Origin: Ferrimonas sediminicola
Lineage (GTDB): Bacteria > Pseudomonadota > Gammaproteobacteria > Enterobacterales > Shewanellaceae
Reading direction: 5' to 3'
DNA: 64,000 nucleotides
Assembly: GCF_005116715.1 (NCBI RefSeq)
Contig: NZ_SWCI01000005.1
Span: forward strand, 1 to 64,000
Shown: positions 26,015 through 34,447 of the stretch, in pieces
Numbering within the stretch: the first letter of the stretch is position 1
Layout: every line of letters starts with the position of its first letter
Program-made: the position numbers and the translations under genes
The notes under the pieces: model-generated
Told to the model about the DNA's origin: nothing
Seen by the model: the letters and a program-made list of their open reading frames with translations, nothing else
The model's database searches: none

Positions 26015-27541
26015 TTATTTGCTGAGCTCGGCGTCGAGCTCCTCAATCTTGGCCTGCCAGATGGCGGGGCCGGTCTGGTGCACGTTGCTGCCGGAGGAGT
26101 CCACCGCCACCGTCACCGGCATGTCCTGGACATCAAACTCGTAGATCGCTTCCATGCCCAGCTCTTCGAACGCCACCACCCGCGCCTGCTTGATCGCCTT
26201 GGCCACCAGGTAGGCGGCACCGCCGACGGCCATCAGGTAGGTGGCCTTATGGCTGGCGATGCTGTCGACGGTGGCGGGGCCCCGCTCGGCCTTGCCAATC
26301 ATCCCCATCAGGCCGGTCTTCTCCAGCATCATCTCGGTGAACTTGTCCATGCGGGTGGCGGTGGTGGGACCGGCCGGGCCCACGACTTCGTCACCGACGG
26401 CATCCACCGGACCGACGTAGTAGATGAAGCGGCCGTTGAAATCGACCCCTTCCGGCAGGCCTTCACCGGAGTCGAGCAGATCCTTGATCCGCTTGTGAGC
26501 GGCATCACGGCCGGTGAGGATCTTACCGTTGAGCAGCAGGGTGTCCCCGGCCTTCCAGCTGGTGGTCTCCTCCCTGGTGATGGTGTTCAGATCCACCCGC
26601 TTAACGTTGTCGCCCACCTCCCAGGTCACTTCCGGCCAGTCCTCCAGTTTGGGCACCGGCAACTGGGCGGCACCGGAGCCATCCAGGGTGAAGTGGACGT
26701 GGCGGGTGGCGGCGCAGTTGGGGATCATCACCACCGGCTTGGAGGCGGCGTGGGTCGGCGCGCTCTTGATCTTGACGTCCAGAACCGTGGTCAGCCCGCC
26801 CAGGCCCTGGGCACCGATGCCCAGCCGGTTGGCCCGGTCGAAGATCTCCAGGCGAAGCTTCTCTTCGGTGGTCTCGGCGCCACGGGCCTTGAGCTCATGG
26901 ATGTCGATATGCTCCATCAGCGACTCTTTGGCCATCACCGCCGCCTTCTCGGCGGTGCCGCCGATGCCGATGCCCAGCACACCCGGGGGACACCAGCCGG
27001 CACCCATGGTGGGCAGGGTCTTCTCCACCCAGGCGGCGATGTCGTCCGAGGGGTTGAGCATCACCATCTTGGACTTGTTTTCGGAGCCGCCCCCCTTGGC
27101 GGCCAGGAACACCTCCACCTTGTCGCCGGCCACCATATCGATGTGGACCACGGCGGGCGCGTTGTCCCTGGTGTTCTTGCGGGCACCGGCGGGGTCGGCC
27201 ACGATGGAGGCCCGCAATGGGTTGCCTGCATCGCTGTAGGCGCGGCGCACCCCTTCGTCCACCATCTCCTGGACGGTCAGATCGGAATCCCACTGCACCT
27301 GCATGCCGATCTTGACGAAGCAGGTGACGATGCCGGTGTCCTGGCACAGGGGACGGTGGCCCTCGGCGGACATGCGGGAGTTAATCAGGATCTGTGCAAT
27401 GGCGTCCTTGGCTGCCGGGTTGGCTTCCCGCTCATAGGCAGCGTTCATTGCGTCGACAAAATCTTTGGGGTGGTAATAAGAGATGTATTGCAGGGCATCA
27501 GCCACCGAGCTGATGAAGTCCTCTTTGCAGATCACGGCCAT
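26015..27541 (-). CDS. fumA: Class I (Fe-S) fumarate hydratase
   Basis: A 508-aa homodimeric enzyme of the TCA cycle that interconverts fumarate and malate with a labile [4Fe-4S] cluster. Cluster-region cysteines appear in RPLCQDTGI, GWCPPGVLG and PNCAATRH. GPAGPTTATRMDKF and KAERGPATVDSI are class I signatures, and the alpha and beta halves are fused as in E. coli FumA/B. The length is usual. It is a single gene, upstream of the S9 peptidase by 79 bp. FumA versus FumB cannot be told apart here. Confidence 0.92.
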   Translation of the reverse strand: MAVICKEDFISSVADALQYISYYHPKDFVDAMNAAYEREANPAAKDAIAQILINSRMSAEGHRPLCQDTGIVTCFVKIGMQVQWDSDLTVQEMVDEGVRRAYSDAGNPLRASIVADPAGARKNTRDNAPAVVHIDMVAGDKVEVFLAAKGGGSENKSKMVMLNPSDDIAAWVEKTLPTMGAGWCPPGVLGIGIGGTAEKAAVMAKESLMEHIDIHELKARGAETTEEKLRLEIFDRANRLGIGAQGLGGLTTVLDVKIKSAPTHAASKPVVMIPNCAATRHVHFTLDGSGAAQLPVPKLEDWPEVTWEVGDNVKRVDLNTITREETTSWKAGDTLLLNGKILTGRDAAHKRIKDLLDSGEGLPEGVDFNGRFIYYVGPVDAVGDEVVGPAGPTTATRMDKFTEMMLEKTGLMGMIGKAERGPATVDSIASHKATYLMAVGGAAYLVAKAIKQARVVAFEELGMEAIYEFDVQDMPVTVAVDSSGSNVHQTGPAIWQAKIEELDAELSK

Positions 27542-27992
27542 TTGTTCTACTCCACGGAGGCGTCCCGCCTCTTCTCACTATGCCTGTGTTTTTATTGTGG
27601 TTGTGAAATCCGGACCATGATACCCCGAGCCAGGGCCGCCTGGCCAGTGGGCGGAAGGTCTAAGATCCCGACAGGCCGGTTGCCTGTGTCACTGGGCACA
27701 GATGAATCTGTTCGATCCTCTCTCTGCTGGACTGAGCCTACCATACGCCCTGATATTGCCAAGGCGGCTGGCCTCCCGGGGCCCCCCACCCCGAATGACT
27801 CAAGAGCCGATCTCGGACGCGCTCCCTGTGAACCTGAAAAGGTCACTGTTTCAACTAATAATTCAGCATAGACAGTAGCTTGTATTTCGCTCATCGACAT
27901 TTCTTTCACAGCGGAACCGCTAGGCTCAGGTTGGCAAGCTGTTACCAAACTGTGCAATGATGAACCTAAGCCGTAACCACCAAGGACCGATG
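27542..27992. other. Divergent promoter region between fumarase and the tlpA cluster
   Basis: About 450 bp without a credible gene. A 121-codon minus-strand frame lacks protein-like composition. It must carry the promoters of both flanking units, but no hexamer pair or operator stands out. Confidence 0.4.
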
Positions 27993-28478
27993 ATGCGCCC
28001 CCTGTTGTTGACCCTGCTACTGCTGTTGCCCGCTGCCCAGCTGGCGGCCCGCGCCGCCCCCGACTTCAAGATAGAGATTGGCGGACAGAATCAGACCCTG
28101 TTGGAACTCAGCCATCGGGGCCCAGTCTACCTGGACTTCTGGGCCAGCTGGTGCGGCCCCTGCCGCCGCTCCTTCCCCTTTATGAACCAGCTGGTGGCCG
28201 ACTATGGCCCCAGGGGAGTGACCGTGGTGGCCGTCAACCTGGATGTGGACCGGGAGGACGCGGCCAAGTTTCTGCGGCAGTTTCCCGCCAACTTTCCCAT
28301 CGTCTACGATCCGGAGTTTGCCCTGGCTGACGCCTACGGCGTCGGCGGCATGCCCAGCAGCTACCTGATCAAGGACGGTGAAATCGTGCAAACCCACATC
28401 GGCTTCCGCCCCGGTGATGCCGACGCTACCCGAACCACCCTGGATAACCTGTTAACCCAAGAGCCACAGGAGAAATAA
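27993..28478 (+). CDS. TlpA-type thioredoxin-fold protein
   Basis: A 161-aa exported thiol-disulfide protein. A signal peptide (MRPLLLTLLLLLPAAQLAARA) precedes a thioredoxin fold with the WCGPC active site (FWASWCGPCRR) and the cis-Pro loop GGMPSSYLI. The start is ATG 27993, six bases after AAGGA; the adjacent ATG at 27990 is too close. It is the first gene of a four-gene unit with DUF4266, DUF3570 and apbE, where it probably keeps Cys residues of a partner reduced in the periplasm. The small neighbour ends in CGCN, a possible partner. Confidence 0.85.
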   Translation: MRPLLLTLLLLLPAAQLAARAAPDFKIEIGGQNQTLLELSHRGPVYLDFWASWCGPCRRSFPFMNQLVADYGPRGVTVVAVNLDVDREDAAKFLRQFPANFPIVYDPEFALADAYGVGGMPSSYLIKDGEIVQTHIGFRPGDADATRTTLDNLLTQEPQEK

Positions 28479-28479
28479 G

Positions 28480-28692
28480 GTGAAAACAACTCTACTGGCC
28501 CTGTGCCTGCTGGCTTTGACCGGCTGCAGCACCCTGGGGGTCAAGCCCTACGAGCGTGATCTGCTGGCCCACCCCGCCATGGCCCTGGAAGCGGATGCCC
28601 TGGACAAGGCATTTGACGATCACATCTATTTCAGCAAGGAGGCCACCAACGGTGGCCGAGGTAGCGCAGGAGGCGGCTGCGGATGCAACTAA
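28480..28692 (+). CDS. DUF4266 small lipoprotein
   Basis: A 70-aa protein with a lipobox (LLALTGCSTL, acylated Cys near 16) and the DUF4266 core KPYERDLLAHPAMALEADAL, closing with HIYFSKEAT and the signature tail GGRGSAGGGCGCN. The Gly-Cys tail is the most conserved part of the family as I recall it, and has no assigned role. GTG 28480 follows the tlpA stop by one base, with AGGAG upstream. It overlaps the DUF3570 gene by 10 bp, so the two are translationally linked. Likely outer-membrane anchored. Confidence 0.85.
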   Translation: MKTTLLALCLLALTGCSTLGVKPYERDLLAHPAMALEADALDKAFDDHIYFSKEATNGGRGSAGGGCGCN

Positions 28693-29966
28693 AGACACTG
28701 GGAAACATCACCGCCGCCCTGGCCACCGCCACCCTGCCGCTGACCCAGGTGCAGGCGCAGGAGCGCCCGTTCGAGCCGGAGTGGGACTTCGACGCCGCCT
28801 TCCTCTACTACAGCGAGGGAGACAGCCGGGTCGACGCCTACGAGGCGGCGCTCAAGGCGATCCGCACCAACGCCAATGATCAGGTGCTGGCCCTGACCGG
28901 CACCCTGGATGTGCTGACCGGCGCCTCCCCCAACGGCGCCGCCCCGCAAACCACAGTGCAGACCTTTACCCGGCCCTCGGGCAAGGGCGAGTACCAGGTG
29001 GCGCCGGGCGCCACCCCCCTGGACGACACCTTCAAGGACACCCGGGTTCAGCTCAACCTGCAGTGGACCAGTCCGCTGAACCGGGCCATGGGCTACACCA
29101 CAGGACTGCACATCTCCAAGGAGTACGACTACCTGTCGCTGGGGATCAACGGAGGTCTGAACCGGGACTTCAACCAGAAGAACACCCGGCTCTCCCTGGC
29201 AGGCTCCTACTTCTATGACACCGTGGAACCCGAGGGGGGCATCCCTGTGGGCCTGAGCACCATGGCCATCCGCAAGGACTTCTCCACCGAGGACGCCTTC
29301 CAACAGGCGTTCGACGCCACCCGAGGGGACAGCGACGACACCAAGACCACCTGGGACATCCGCGCCAGCCTGAGCCAGGTATTGAGCCGCCGGCTGATCG
29401 TGCAGGGCACCCTGACCTACGCCCAGGTCGACGGCTATCAGAACGACTTTTTGAAGGTACTCTCCGTGGTCGACGGCCAGGGCGAGGCCCAACACTACCT
29501 GTACGAGTCCAGGCCGGACAGTCGCGCCAAGTGGGGCGTGTTTGGCCAGGCCAAGTACCACTTCGGTCCGATTCTGGATCTCAGTTACCGCTACATGAGC
29601 GACGACTGGGAGGTGGACTCCCACACCCTGGATGCCCGGCTGCTGTTCGAGTTTGGCCCTCACAGCCTGGAGCCGCACCTGCGCTACTACACCCAGAGTG
29701 CCGCCGAGTTCTATCAGCCCTTCCTGCTCGAGGGGGAGAGCCCAGGCTTCGCCAGCGGCGACTATCGTCTCGGTGAGCTGGACACCTACACCCTGGGGCT
29801 CAAGTACGGCTACCGGATGACCAATGGCCACCGGCTGGCGGTGCGCCTGGAGTGGTACCACCAGACTCCGCAGTCGGTTGGCAAGGCGGAACCGGGCCAG
29901 CTTCAGCAGCTGGACCTCTATCCCAGCCTGGACAGCCTGATACTGCAAACCAGCTACCACTTCTGA
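28683..29966 (+). CDS. DUF3570 outer-membrane beta-barrel protein
   Basis: A 427-aa protein: signal peptide ending near VQAQ (residue 24), then alternating amphipathic strands throughout and a C-terminal LQTSYHF that ends in Phe as barrel proteins do. It matches the DUF3570 pattern, in particular DFDAAFLYYSEGDSRVDAYE near the N-terminus. The start ATG lies inside the DUF4266 gene. Its stop TGA overlaps the apbE ATG. Function is unknown; a barrel with a thioredoxin, a Cys lipoprotein and a flavin transferase suggests an envelope redox complex. Confidence 0.85.
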   Translation: MQLKTLGNITAALATATLPLTQVQAQERPFEPEWDFDAAFLYYSEGDSRVDAYEAALKAIRTNANDQVLALTGTLDVLTGASPNGAAPQTTVQTFTRPSGKGEYQVAPGATPLDDTFKDTRVQLNLQWTSPLNRAMGYTTGLHISKEYDYLSLGINGGLNRDFNQKNTRLSLAGSYFYDTVEPEGGIPVGLSTMAIRKDFSTEDAFQQAFDATRGDSDDTKTTWDIRASLSQVLSRRLIVQGTLTYAQVDGYQNDFLKVLSVVDGQGEAQHYLYESRPDSRAKWGVFGQAKYHFGPILDLSYRYMSDDWEVDSHTLDARLLFEFGPHSLEPHLRYYTQSAAEFYQPFLLEGESPGFASGDYRLGELDTYTLGLKYGYRMTNGHRLAVRLEWYHQTPQSVGKAEPGQLQQLDLYPSLDSLILQTSYHF

Positions 29967-30874
29967 TGGTCAACCTGGCAGAGAAGCGACCCCTGACCCT
30001 GGCTCTTTCGGAGCCAGGGCAGTATCGCGGCAGTTTCGAGGCGATGGCCTGCCGCTGTGAGCTGCTGATCCGCACCGGTGACGAGTCCGTGGCCCGCCGG
30101 GTGCTGGGCGTCGCCGCCCGGGAAGCGCTGCGCATCGAGCACAAATTCAGCCGCTACCGCGGCGACGGCATCTGCCAGGCCCTCAACCACAGCAACGGCC
30201 AGGCCGTGGCCATCGACCCGGAAACCCGGCAGCTGCTGACCCTGGCGGACACCGCCTGGAGACTCTCTGACGGGCTGTTCGACATCACCAGTGGCGTGTT
30301 GGGCAGGATCTGGCGCTTCGATGGCGCGGATCGGCTGCCCTCCCCGGCCCAGATCGCGGCGCTGCTACCCCACATCGGCTGGGACAGGGTGCAGCTGCAG
30401 CCGGGCCGGGTCATCCTGCCCCCGGGCATGGCCCTGGACTTTGGCGGCCTGGGTAAGGAGTACGCCGTCGATCGGGCCCTGGCGCTGCTGCAGCACCACT
30501 TCCCTGGGGTCGAGGTGCTGGTCAACTTCGGCGGCGACCTCGCCGCCTCCCCCACGCCCACCCCCTGGCGTGTCGGGATCAGTGCCGTCGACGACGATGC
30601 CCCCGCAGACACCCTCGCCCTTTGCGGCGGCGCGGTGGCCACCAGCGGTGACAGCGAACGCTACCTGATGCAGGGGCGCCGGCGCCTGAGCCACATCCTC
30701 AACCCAAAGAGCGGCTATCCGGTGGCTGATGCGCCGGCCAGTGTCACCGTCCAGGCCCAGCGCTGCACCGATGCCGGCCTTATCGCCACCCTGGCGATGC
30801 TGCAGGGAGAGCGGGCGGAAGCCTTCCTTGAGGCCCAGGGGCTGCCCTATCGGGTTCAGCGTCGCCCCGCCTAA
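29966..30874 (+). CDS. apbE: FAD:protein FMN transferase (ApbE family)
   Basis: A 302-aa Mg-dependent enzyme that attaches FMN to Ser/Thr of exported proteins. GLGKEYAVDRAL, TSGDSERYLM and LSHILNPKSGYPV are family motifs. The protein has no lipobox or signal peptide I can see at this start, unlike many periplasmic ApbE proteins, so it may act in the cytoplasm. ATG 29966 overlaps the DUF3570 stop (TGATG). The flavinylation target is not obvious within the cluster. Confidence 0.88.
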   Translation: MVNLAEKRPLTLALSEPGQYRGSFEAMACRCELLIRTGDESVARRVLGVAAREALRIEHKFSRYRGDGICQALNHSNGQAVAIDPETRQLLTLADTAWRLSDGLFDITSGVLGRIWRFDGADRLPSPAQIAALLPHIGWDRVQLQPGRVILPPGMALDFGGLGKEYAVDRALALLQHHFPGVEVLVNFGGDLAASPTPTPWRVGISAVDDDAPADTLALCGGAVATSGDSERYLMQGRRRLSHILNPKSGYPVADAPASVTVQAQRCTDAGLIATLAMLQGERAEAFLEAQGLPYRVQRRPA

Positions 30875-30901
30875 GGGGCCATAGGCGAGGCCCGGAGGAG
30901 C

Positions 30902-30910
30902 TGGTATGAT
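30902..30910 (+). promoter_or_regulatory. Candidate extended -10 promoter of pabB
   Basis: TGGTATGAT, an extended -10 hexamer, lies 30 bp before the pabB ATG. No good -35 is visible. Confidence 0.35.
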
Positions 30911-30940
30911 CCCGGCAAACGATTAGAACCGAAGAGCCTT

Positions 30941-32314
30941 ATGCCACACCTGACTCGCCGCCCGCTGGAGTGGGCCTGCGACGCCTCGGCGCTGTTTACC
31001 CCGCTACAGCATCTGCCCTGGGCCATGCTGCTGGACTCCGCGGTTGACGCCGCCGCCCCCCACCCCGATGCGAGCGTCGACATCATCGTGGCCGATCCCC
31101 TGGCGACCCTGACCACCGAAGGCCACCACACCCGCATCCACGCCGATGACGGTGTGTCTGTCAGCGACGACGATCCCCTGATCCTGCTGGAGCAGCAGTT
31201 GACCACCCGGCTGCCGACCATAGAGGGTCACCGGGATCTGCCATTTTGTGGCGGGGCCCTGGGCCACTTCAGTTACGATCTGGGACGGCGGTTCGAACGC
31301 CTGCCACGGCGTGCCGGCGATGACATCGGCCTGCCTGAGATGGCGGTAGGCCTGTACGACTGGGCGTTGATCCTGGACCATGACCGGGACAGGGTCGAGT
31401 TGGTGGTGGTGGGGGATGAACACGCGTGGCAGGCACGGCTGCAGTGGCTGGTTGAGCAGCGGTCCCAGGCCGGGCACAGGTTCAGCCTGACCGGAGCCTG
31501 GCAGCACGACACCAGTCACGGCGACTACCTTGAGGCGTTCGACCGGGTGCAGGCCTACCTGAGAAGCGGCGACTGTTACCAGATCAACCTGACCCAGAGA
31601 TTCCACGCTCCCTACCGGGGCAGCGAGTGGCAGGCCTACCTGACCCTGCGCGCCCATAACCTGGCCCCCTTCTCCGCCTTTATCCGACTGCCGGACGCCG
31701 CGCTGCTGTCACTGTCCCCGGAGCGCTTCCTGCTGGTGGAGGGGGACCAAGTGCAGACCAAGCCGATCAAGGGCACCCGCCCCCGCAGCCCGGATTCCCG
31801 TCAGGACAACCAGGCCGCCCTGGCGCTGGCCCACTCGGAGAAGGACCGGGCGGAGAACCTGATGATCGTCGATCTGCTGCGCAACGACCTCGGCCGGGTC
31901 AGTGCCCCCGGCAGCGTCCGGGTGCCCTCGCTGTTCGCCATCGAGAGCTTCCCGGCGGTACACCACCTGGTGAGCACGGTGACCTCCACCCTGGCCCCGG
32001 GCGTCACCCCCTGTGACCTGCTTCGCGGCGCCTTCCCCGGCGGCTCCATCACCGGTGCACCGAAGATCCGTGCCATGGAGATCATCGAAGAACTGGAGCC
32101 GTGGCGCCGCAGCCTCTACTGCGGCAGCATCGGTTACCTCAGCTGCCACGGGCGCATGGACACCAGCATCACCATCCGCTCCCTGGTGGCCAAGGGCGAC
32201 CGGATCTACTGCTGGGCCGGGGGCGGCATCGTCGCCGACTCCCATGGCGAGGCGGAGTATCAGGAGTGTTTCGATAAGCTGGCCCGCATCCTGCCGGTGC
32301 TGGCCCAGCCCTAA
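30941..32314 (+). CDS. pabB: Aminodeoxychorismate synthase component I
   Basis: A 457-aa chorismate-utilising enzyme of folate synthesis; with PabA glutamine amidotransferase it makes 4-amino-4-deoxychorismate. The C-terminal domain has PIKGTRPR (K277, the nucleophilic Lys position of PabB), ENLMIVDLLRNDLGR, GGSITGAPKIRAMEIIEELE and GGGIVADSHGEAEYQE. The PIKGT motif separates it from TrpE, which has PIAGT. Its length fits PabB. It begins 66 bp after apbE and probably has its own promoter. Confidence 0.92.
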   Translation: MPHLTRRPLEWACDASALFTPLQHLPWAMLLDSAVDAAAPHPDASVDIIVADPLATLTTEGHHTRIHADDGVSVSDDDPLILLEQQLTTRLPTIEGHRDLPFCGGALGHFSYDLGRRFERLPRRAGDDIGLPEMAVGLYDWALILDHDRDRVELVVVGDEHAWQARLQWLVEQRSQAGHRFSLTGAWQHDTSHGDYLEAFDRVQAYLRSGDCYQINLTQRFHAPYRGSEWQAYLTLRAHNLAPFSAFIRLPDAALLSLSPERFLLVEGDQVQTKPIKGTRPRSPDSRQDNQAALALAHSEKDRAENLMIVDLLRNDLGRVSAPGSVRVPSLFAIESFPAVHHLVSTVTSTLAPGVTPCDLLRGAFPGGSITGAPKIRAMEIIEELEPWRRSLYCGSIGYLSCHGRMDTSITIRSLVAKGDRIYCWAGGGIVADSHGEAEYQECFDKLARILPVLAQP

Positions 32315-32430
32315 CTGCCCCCCTGCCGCCAGGGCCCCGGATCGCCACCGGGCCCTGGCCCAAAATCCCTCCGTCAGCCCGATCCGCGACTACCTTAATT
32401 AGTGAGCTCAAACCCTGATGAGGTACCCCC

Positions 32431-33564
32431 GTGGACACCAGCTTCCCCTATTGTGACCAGTTCGGCCCCTTCAAGGTGATCCACCTGTATGAGCCCTCCC
32501 TGCCGCTCAAGGCGGCACTGGTGGTGGATAACGTCGCCCTGGGTCCCGCCATCGGCGGCATCCGCATGGCCGAGGATGTCACCACCGAGGAGTGCTTTCG
32601 CCTGGCCCGGGCCATGACCTACAAGAACGCCGCGGCGGGCCTGCCCCATGGCGGCGGCAAAGCGGTGATCTGGGCCGATCCCAAGATGCCCCCCCAACGG
32701 AAGCAGGAGGTGGTGCGCGCCTTTGCCCAGGGGCTGCGTAACGAAGAGAGCTACGTATTCGCCCCCGACATGGGAATGGATGAGCAGTGCATGGCCTGGA
32801 TCCGCGACGAGGTGGGCCGGGTGGTAGGCCTGCCCAGCGAGCTGGGCGGCATTCCCCTGGACGAGCTTGGCGCCACCGGCTGGGGGCTGAGCCACGCCGT
32901 TGAGGTGATCGCCGGCGAGTGCGGCTTCCCGGTGGCCGGGGCACGCTTCGTGGTCCAGGGGTTCGGCGCAGTCGGCAAGCATGCCGCGCGCTTCTTGGGG
33001 GACAAGGGGGCGGTGCTGGTGGGAGCGTCCGACTCCCGCGGCGCCATCCGCAATGAGCAGGGGCTGGATGTGGCCCGGTTGATCGCCCTCAAGCAACAGG
33101 GCGGCTCCGTGGTGGACTACCCGGATGCCAGCGCCATCTCCGCCGATGAGCTGATCGAGATCCAGTGTGAGCTGTGGATCCCCGCCGCCCGACCCGATGT
33201 GATCAACCGGGCCAACGTCGGCCGCCTCAATACCCGGGCGGTGATCCAGGGCGCCAACATCCCCTGTACCCCGGAAGCGGAAGCCTTGCTGCACCGCCGG
33301 GGGGTGCTGTGCCTGCCCGACTTCATCGGCAACGCCGGTGGCGTTATCTGCGCCTCCATGGAGTACCACGGCGCTACCCAGGCGACGGCCTTCGAGGCGA
33401 TCGAGGAGAAGATCCTCCGCAACACCGAGCAGATGCTGGCGATCATGAAGGCGCAATCGCTGCTGCCCAGGCAGGCCGCCGAGTCGCTGGCCCAGACGCG
33501 ACTGCAGCGGGCGATGGCCTATCGGCGCTACTCGCTGTTTTCCACCGCGCCCCATTTTCTGTGA
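32431..33564 (+). CDS. Leu/Glu/Phe/Val-family amino-acid dehydrogenase
   Basis: A 377-aa NAD(P)-dependent oxidative deaminase. The substrate domain shows GGIRMA (42-47), TYKNAAAGLPHGGGK (64-77, with K65 and the catalytic K77) and PDMGM (112-116, D113). The Rossmann domain starts GFGAVG (177-182), then DSRGA and IGNAGGVI. Length and motifs fit leucine or glutamate dehydrogenases of the short type. GTG 32431 has a GAGG site upstream. Leucine, valine, phenylalanine or glutamate could be the substrate. Confidence 0.88.
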   Translation: MDTSFPYCDQFGPFKVIHLYEPSLPLKAALVVDNVALGPAIGGIRMAEDVTTEECFRLARAMTYKNAAAGLPHGGGKAVIWADPKMPPQRKQEVVRAFAQGLRNEESYVFAPDMGMDEQCMAWIRDEVGRVVGLPSELGGIPLDELGATGWGLSHAVEVIAGECGFPVAGARFVVQGFGAVGKHAARFLGDKGAVLVGASDSRGAIRNEQGLDVARLIALKQQGGSVVDYPDASAISADELIEIQCELWIPAARPDVINRANVGRLNTRAVIQGANIPCTPEAEALLHRRGVLCLPDFIGNAGGVICASMEYHGATQATAFEAIEEKILRNTEQMLAIMKAQSLLPRQAAESLAQTRLQRAMAYRRYSLFSTAPHFL

Positions 33565-33693
33565 GCCGGCGATGCGCTGGTAAGACTGCTGTGGTGGCAC
33601 CCTGCGGCGAACGCGACTAAGCCAAAGGCGGATTCCCCCGCGCTGCCGCCTCTGTTATCTTGGAGAGAGTGCTCTTCAGGGAGGTGACGCCGT

Positions 33694-34290
33694 TTGAACC
33701 GTCAGCAGTTTCTCGCCCAGTTTGCCCTCAGCCCCATCTCCGGGGTGGAGGACCCCATCGCGGCCCATCCCAAGGCCGGTCTGTTTAAACCCGCCTCGGT
33801 GCTGCTTGCCCTGACCGAACGGGAGGGAGAGTTGCAGTTGCTGCTGACCCGCCGCGCCAGCCACCTGCGTCACCACGCCAACCAGGTGAGTTTTCCCGGC
33901 GGCAAGGTGGACGCCACCGATCCCTCCGCCTGGCACGCCGCCACCCGCGAAGCCTGGGAGGAGGTCGGGCTGGCACCGGACCGGCTGACCCGGGTGGGCG
34001 AACTGCCTGAGTTTCACACCATCTCCCGCTTCCGGATGATGCCGCAGCTGGCGTTTTTCGACGGCGACTTCGATCCTGTCCTCAGCCAGGACGAGGTGAG
34101 CGAGTGCTTCTTCGTCCCCCTGGCCCACCTGTGCGAACCGGCCAACCGCCGGGCGGTGGATCTGAAGCGCCGCGGCGCCGATCACCGGGTCTACTTCATG
34201 TTCTGGCAGCATCACCAGATCTGGGGCGCCACCGCCGCCGTGCTGGAGCAACTGGTGCGCCATCTCGGCTATCCCAGGGCACAGCTCTGA
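33694..34290 (+). CDS. nudL: Nudix hydrolase, CoA pyrophosphatase type
   Basis: A 198-aa hydrolase. The Nudix box begins GGKVDATDPSAWHAATREAW and closes EEVGL (residues about 69-93), and is preceded by the CoA-pyrophosphatase element LLLTRRASHLRHHANQVSFP at 47-68. Such enzymes split CoA derivatives to 4'-phosphopantetheine and 3',5'-ADP. TTG 33694 is the start, placed seven bases after GGGAGGTG; the nearby GTG is out of frame. It follows the dehydrogenase by 129 bp. Confidence 0.87.
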   Translation: MNRQQFLAQFALSPISGVEDPIAAHPKAGLFKPASVLLALTEREGELQLLLTRRASHLRHHANQVSFPGGKVDATDPSAWHAATREAWEEVGLAPDRLTRVGELPEFHTISRFRMMPQLAFFDGDFDPVLSQDEVSECFFVPLAHLCEPANRRAVDLKRRGADHRVYFMFWQHHQIWGATAAVLEQLVRHLGYPRAQL

Positions 34291-34341
34291 GGCCAAAGCG
34301 CTTTTTCCACCACTCCCCCCTCGCAAATCCCTCTTTATCTC

Positions 34342-34369
34342 TTGAGAATCAGGGTCAGCAAGGTAAGAT
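34342..34369 (+). promoter_or_regulatory. asnS promoter
   Basis: TTGAGA (34342-34347) and TAAGAT (34364-34369) at 16-bp spacing, about 78 bp before the asnS start. Confidence 0.55.
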
Positions 34370-34380
34370 TAACGGTTTGC

Positions 34381-34405
34381 AGCCGACCACAATCTGTGGT
34401 TCGCT
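34381..34405 (+). promoter_or_regulatory. Hairpin in the asnS leader
   Basis: AGCCGACCACA and TGTGGTTCGCT form an 11-bp arm pair with two mismatches and a 3-base loop, placed just after the likely transcription start. There is no T-run. It could tune asnS expression, which is speculative. Confidence 0.35.
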
Positions 34406-34447
34406 GACCGAGTATTGATTTTTATCTCGCTGGAGAGACAACCGAGA

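Noticed and set aside
25817-27871. 684-codon plus-strand open frame opposite fumarase
   Set aside because: Antisense shadow with low-complexity Gly/His composition.
27592-27957. 121-codon minus-strand hypothetical gene
   Set aside because: No ribosome site, no motifs, Pro/Arg-rich shadow-like composition in a promoter region.
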